Assembly (NCBI GenBank): GCA_023390775.1
Contig: JAEWCF010000082.1
Coordinates: 1-23,120, forward strand
From: Bacteroidota bacterium
GTDB lineage: Bacteria > Bacteroidota > Bacteroidia > Flavobacteriales > Flavobacteriaceae
Direction of reading: 5' to 3'
DNA length: 23,120 bases
In this document: positions 21,687 to 23,120 of the stretch, in pieces
How the letters are laid out: each line of letters begins with the position of its first letter
Position numbering within the stretch: the first letter of the stretch is position 1
Position numbers and translations under genes: made by a program
Notes under the pieces: generated by a model
The model's input: only the letters and a program-made list of their open reading frames with translations
What the model was told of the DNA's origin: nothing
The model's database searches: none

Positions 21687-21716
21687 TTGTAAACGATTGT
21701 AAACGGTTAAAAACGG
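21687..21716. repeat. 10-bp tandem repeat abutting the ABC ATPase start codon
   Basis: Plus-strand units TTGTAAACGA (21687-21696), TTGTAAACGG (21697-21706) and TTAAAAACGG (21707-21716) are contiguous, then decay into TTAATTTTAA. The first two create GTAAA-N5-GTAAA (21689-21703), the known CpxR-box form. The array fills the 36-bp gap between the preceding stop and the ATPase ATG. Confidence 0.75.
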
Positions 21717-21722
21717 TTAATT

Positions 21723-22160
21723 TTAAAGGGCTTTCCACTTGCATTCGTAAGAGCCGTTGGCGCCCTTGCCGATGAATTTCACGCGGTATTCCTCATAAGG
21801 CTCGAGCAGGACGGTCATGTTTCCGGAACCCGATGCCAAAAAACCGCGGGACCACAGCACTTCGTCCTTTTCATTGACGACGATCATCTCCAGCTTGCCG
21901 CCCTTGAGTTTGACATCGTATTCCAAAAGCGCTTCCACCTGCATCTTGTAGGAAATCAGTTTGACGTAGGTCACGCCGTCATAATGCCTGAATTTCGCCG
22001 ATGTGGAGCGGTTCGTGGTCGTGTTGCCCCATTTGTTGTCGGTGGGAGCGGTTTCAAAATAGGTGCCCGAGGCAACCAGGTCGGCCGTGGCGAGCGCAAC
22101 ATCTTGTGCAGGTGCGAACACACTGATGGACAAGGCTAAGATCAAGATTAACTTTTTCAT
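21723..22160 (-). CDS. Small secreted protein within the efflux operon, unknown function
   Basis: The 145-residue protein has a signal peptide (1-18, FAPA|QD) and a mature part of about 127 residues with alternating hydrophobic/polar strands, including YVKLISYKMQVEALLEYDVK and LEPYEEYRVKFIGKGANGSYECKWK. This suggests a compact beta-sandwich, with a single cysteine near the C-terminus. No lipobox, catalytic motif or known family was recognised. It starts 19 bp after the adaptor stop and ends 36 bp before the ATPase start, so it is inside the operon. It may be an accessory periplasmic component or sensor of the efflux system; that is inference from position. Confidence 0.85.
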   Translation of the reverse strand: MKKLILILALSISVFAPAQDVALATADLVASGTYFETAPTDNKWGNTTTNRSTSAKFRHYDGVTYVKLISYKMQVEALLEYDVKLKGGKLEMIVVNEKDEVLWSRGFLASGSGNMTVLLEPYEEYRVKFIGKGANGSYECKWKAL

Positions 22161-22179
22161 TTTTTGATTGATTTAATGA

Positions 22180-23120
22180 TTATTTATTGATGTTCAGAAG
22201 TTCGATTTCGGAATATTGGTTATACGAGGAGGTCAGGACGCGCTCGCCTGGCTTCAAACCCTCAAGTACCTCGTAGTAAAAGGGGTTTTCACGGCCTGTT
22301 TTGATGGAGCGCCGCTCGGCGGTGTTACCGTTGACCACAAAGATCCACTTCCCGCCGGTTTCCTGGTAAAAGGCGCCCTTGGGCAATACGACCGATTTTT
22401 GTTTGCCGGACAGCGTCAGTTTGACCCCGAGGCTCAGGCCCTGTTGGATTTGCTTTGGGCTCGCACCATCAAACTGGAGTTCGGCCTGGAACCGGCCGTT
22501 CTTGACCTCCGGAAGGATCTTGGTTACCGTTACCGGCAAAATTTCGCCTTTGAATTCGACTTCTCCCTCCAATCCTTCCGAAATCCGCTCGAGGTAAAAT
22601 TCGTCAACCTGTGCGACAAGTTTATATCCCTCCATGTTATCGATCTTGCCCATGCTTTGCCCGGCCTGGTAATTCTGTCCCAAGATCGTTTCAAATGAAG
22701 TCAGCCTTCCCGAATCCGGCGCCGTCACCAAAAAATTTTTCTTGTTGTTCCGAAGGATCTCGAGGCTTTTTTCCATCGTCGCGATCGAACGCCCGATCTG
22801 CCCAATCTGGATTCCGTTGGCCTCGCGTTCCCTTCGGATGTTCATCCTGATATCGTCCAACCGCCGCTGCTGGTAACGCAGGTTTTCAAGCGAAGCCTGG
22901 TATTCGTTGCGGCTGATGATGTCCTTTTTGTACAGTTTTTCATTGATGTCGTGCTGGCGCTTGGCGTCGTTGAAATCGTGTTCGATCATCACAAGGTCCT
23001 TGGTCAGGTTGATCTCCTGATTGCGGATGTTGAGCTTCGCCGATGAAAGATTGTTGATCTGTTCGATGATGGCCGTTTCCTGGGTAAGGTAACCGAGTTC
23101 GGTATTGGGATTGTACATCT
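22180..23120 (-). CDS. Periplasmic adaptor (HlyD/MacA-type membrane fusion protein), N-terminus cut by window edge
   Basis: At least 312 C-terminal residues are present. The visible part starts inside a long alpha-helical hairpin (about 100 residues of charged heptad-like sequence, with LYKKDIISRNEYQASLENLR as its turn), then the return lipoyl half (FLVTAPDSGRLTSFETILGQ), a beta-barrel domain (GEVEFKGEILPVTVTKILPE), and a membrane-proximal region (VVLPKGAFYQ through LKPGERVLTSSYN). The N-terminal membrane anchor or lipobox and first lipoyl half lie beyond position 23120, so the ATG at 23118 is an internal methionine. It links the inner-membrane permease to an outer-membrane TolC-like channel. 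It is the most upstream visible gene of the operon. Confidence 0.92.
   Translation of the reverse strand, partial: MYNPNTELGYLTQETAIIEQINNLSSAKLNIRNQEINLTKDLVMIEHDFNDAKRQHDINEKLYKKDIISRNEYQASLENLRYQQRRLDDIRMNIRREREANGIQIGQIGRSIATMEKSLEILRNNKKNFLVTAPDSGRLTSFETILGQNYQAGQSMGKIDNMEGYKLVAQVDEFYLERISEGLEGEVEFKGEILPVTVTKILPEVKNGRFQAELQFDGASPKQIQQGLSLGVKLTLSGKQKSVVLPKGAFYQETGGKWIFVVNGNTAERRSIKTGRENPFYYEVLEGLKPGERVLTSSYNQYSEIELLNINK

Overview
The window looks like chromosomal DNA of a Bacteroidota member, most likely a Flavobacterium-like Flavobacteriaceae with a fairly GC-rich genome. The reasons are gene content (TonB-dependent receptor with a carboxypeptidase-D-like N-terminal domain, type IX secretion C-terminal sorting domains, an M43 metalloprotease, an ~800-residue MacB-like permease), promoters with a TAnnTTTG -7 element, and the near absence of Shine-Dalgarno sequences. 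No rRNA, tRNA, CRISPR array, transposase or phage gene was seen. Coding density is high and the longest gene-free stretches are just under 300 bp.

Layout. 1-989 (minus): trmB followed at 2 bp by a truncated LysE-family gene. 1053-2135 (plus): a MurG/GT28-like glycosyltransferase whose 3' end overlaps the next gene tail-to-tail by 42 bp. 2094-3826 (minus): a PhoR/PhoB-like two-component pair with overlapping stop and start codons. 3995-6775 (plus): a large TonB-dependent receptor. 7071-8198 (plus): a lipoprotein. 8301-9602 (plus): two type IX sorting-domain proteins, one of them only signal peptide plus sorting domain. 9651-10631 (plus): a LuxE-like acyl-protein synthetase/adenylating-type protein, convergent with tyrS (10628-11929, minus). 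12014-13018 (plus): an extended SDR. 13097-15142 (plus): a secreted M43 metalloprotease. 15201-18211 (minus): a redox/Fe-S group in the transcription order mrp, nifU-like, ferredoxin-NADP reductase, 2Fe-2S ferredoxin. 18498-23120 (minus): an efflux operon of adaptor (truncated by the window edge), small secreted protein, ABC ATPase and FtsX/MacB permease, ending in a clear terminator.

Most notable observation. The promoters of the TonB receptor and of the lipoprotein carry direct repeats of a 7-bp unit close to GGTAACC at exact 11-bp spacing. The last repeat lies exactly 20 bp upstream of the -7 element in both. The response regulator's own promoter has a shorter two-unit version, again 20 bp from its -7 element. 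This is the architecture of a PhoB/OmpR-family operator. It suggests that the adjacent two-component system controls itself, the receptor and the lipoprotein as a nutrient-scavenging regulon. Phosphate is the leading guess for the ligand, by family resemblance only.
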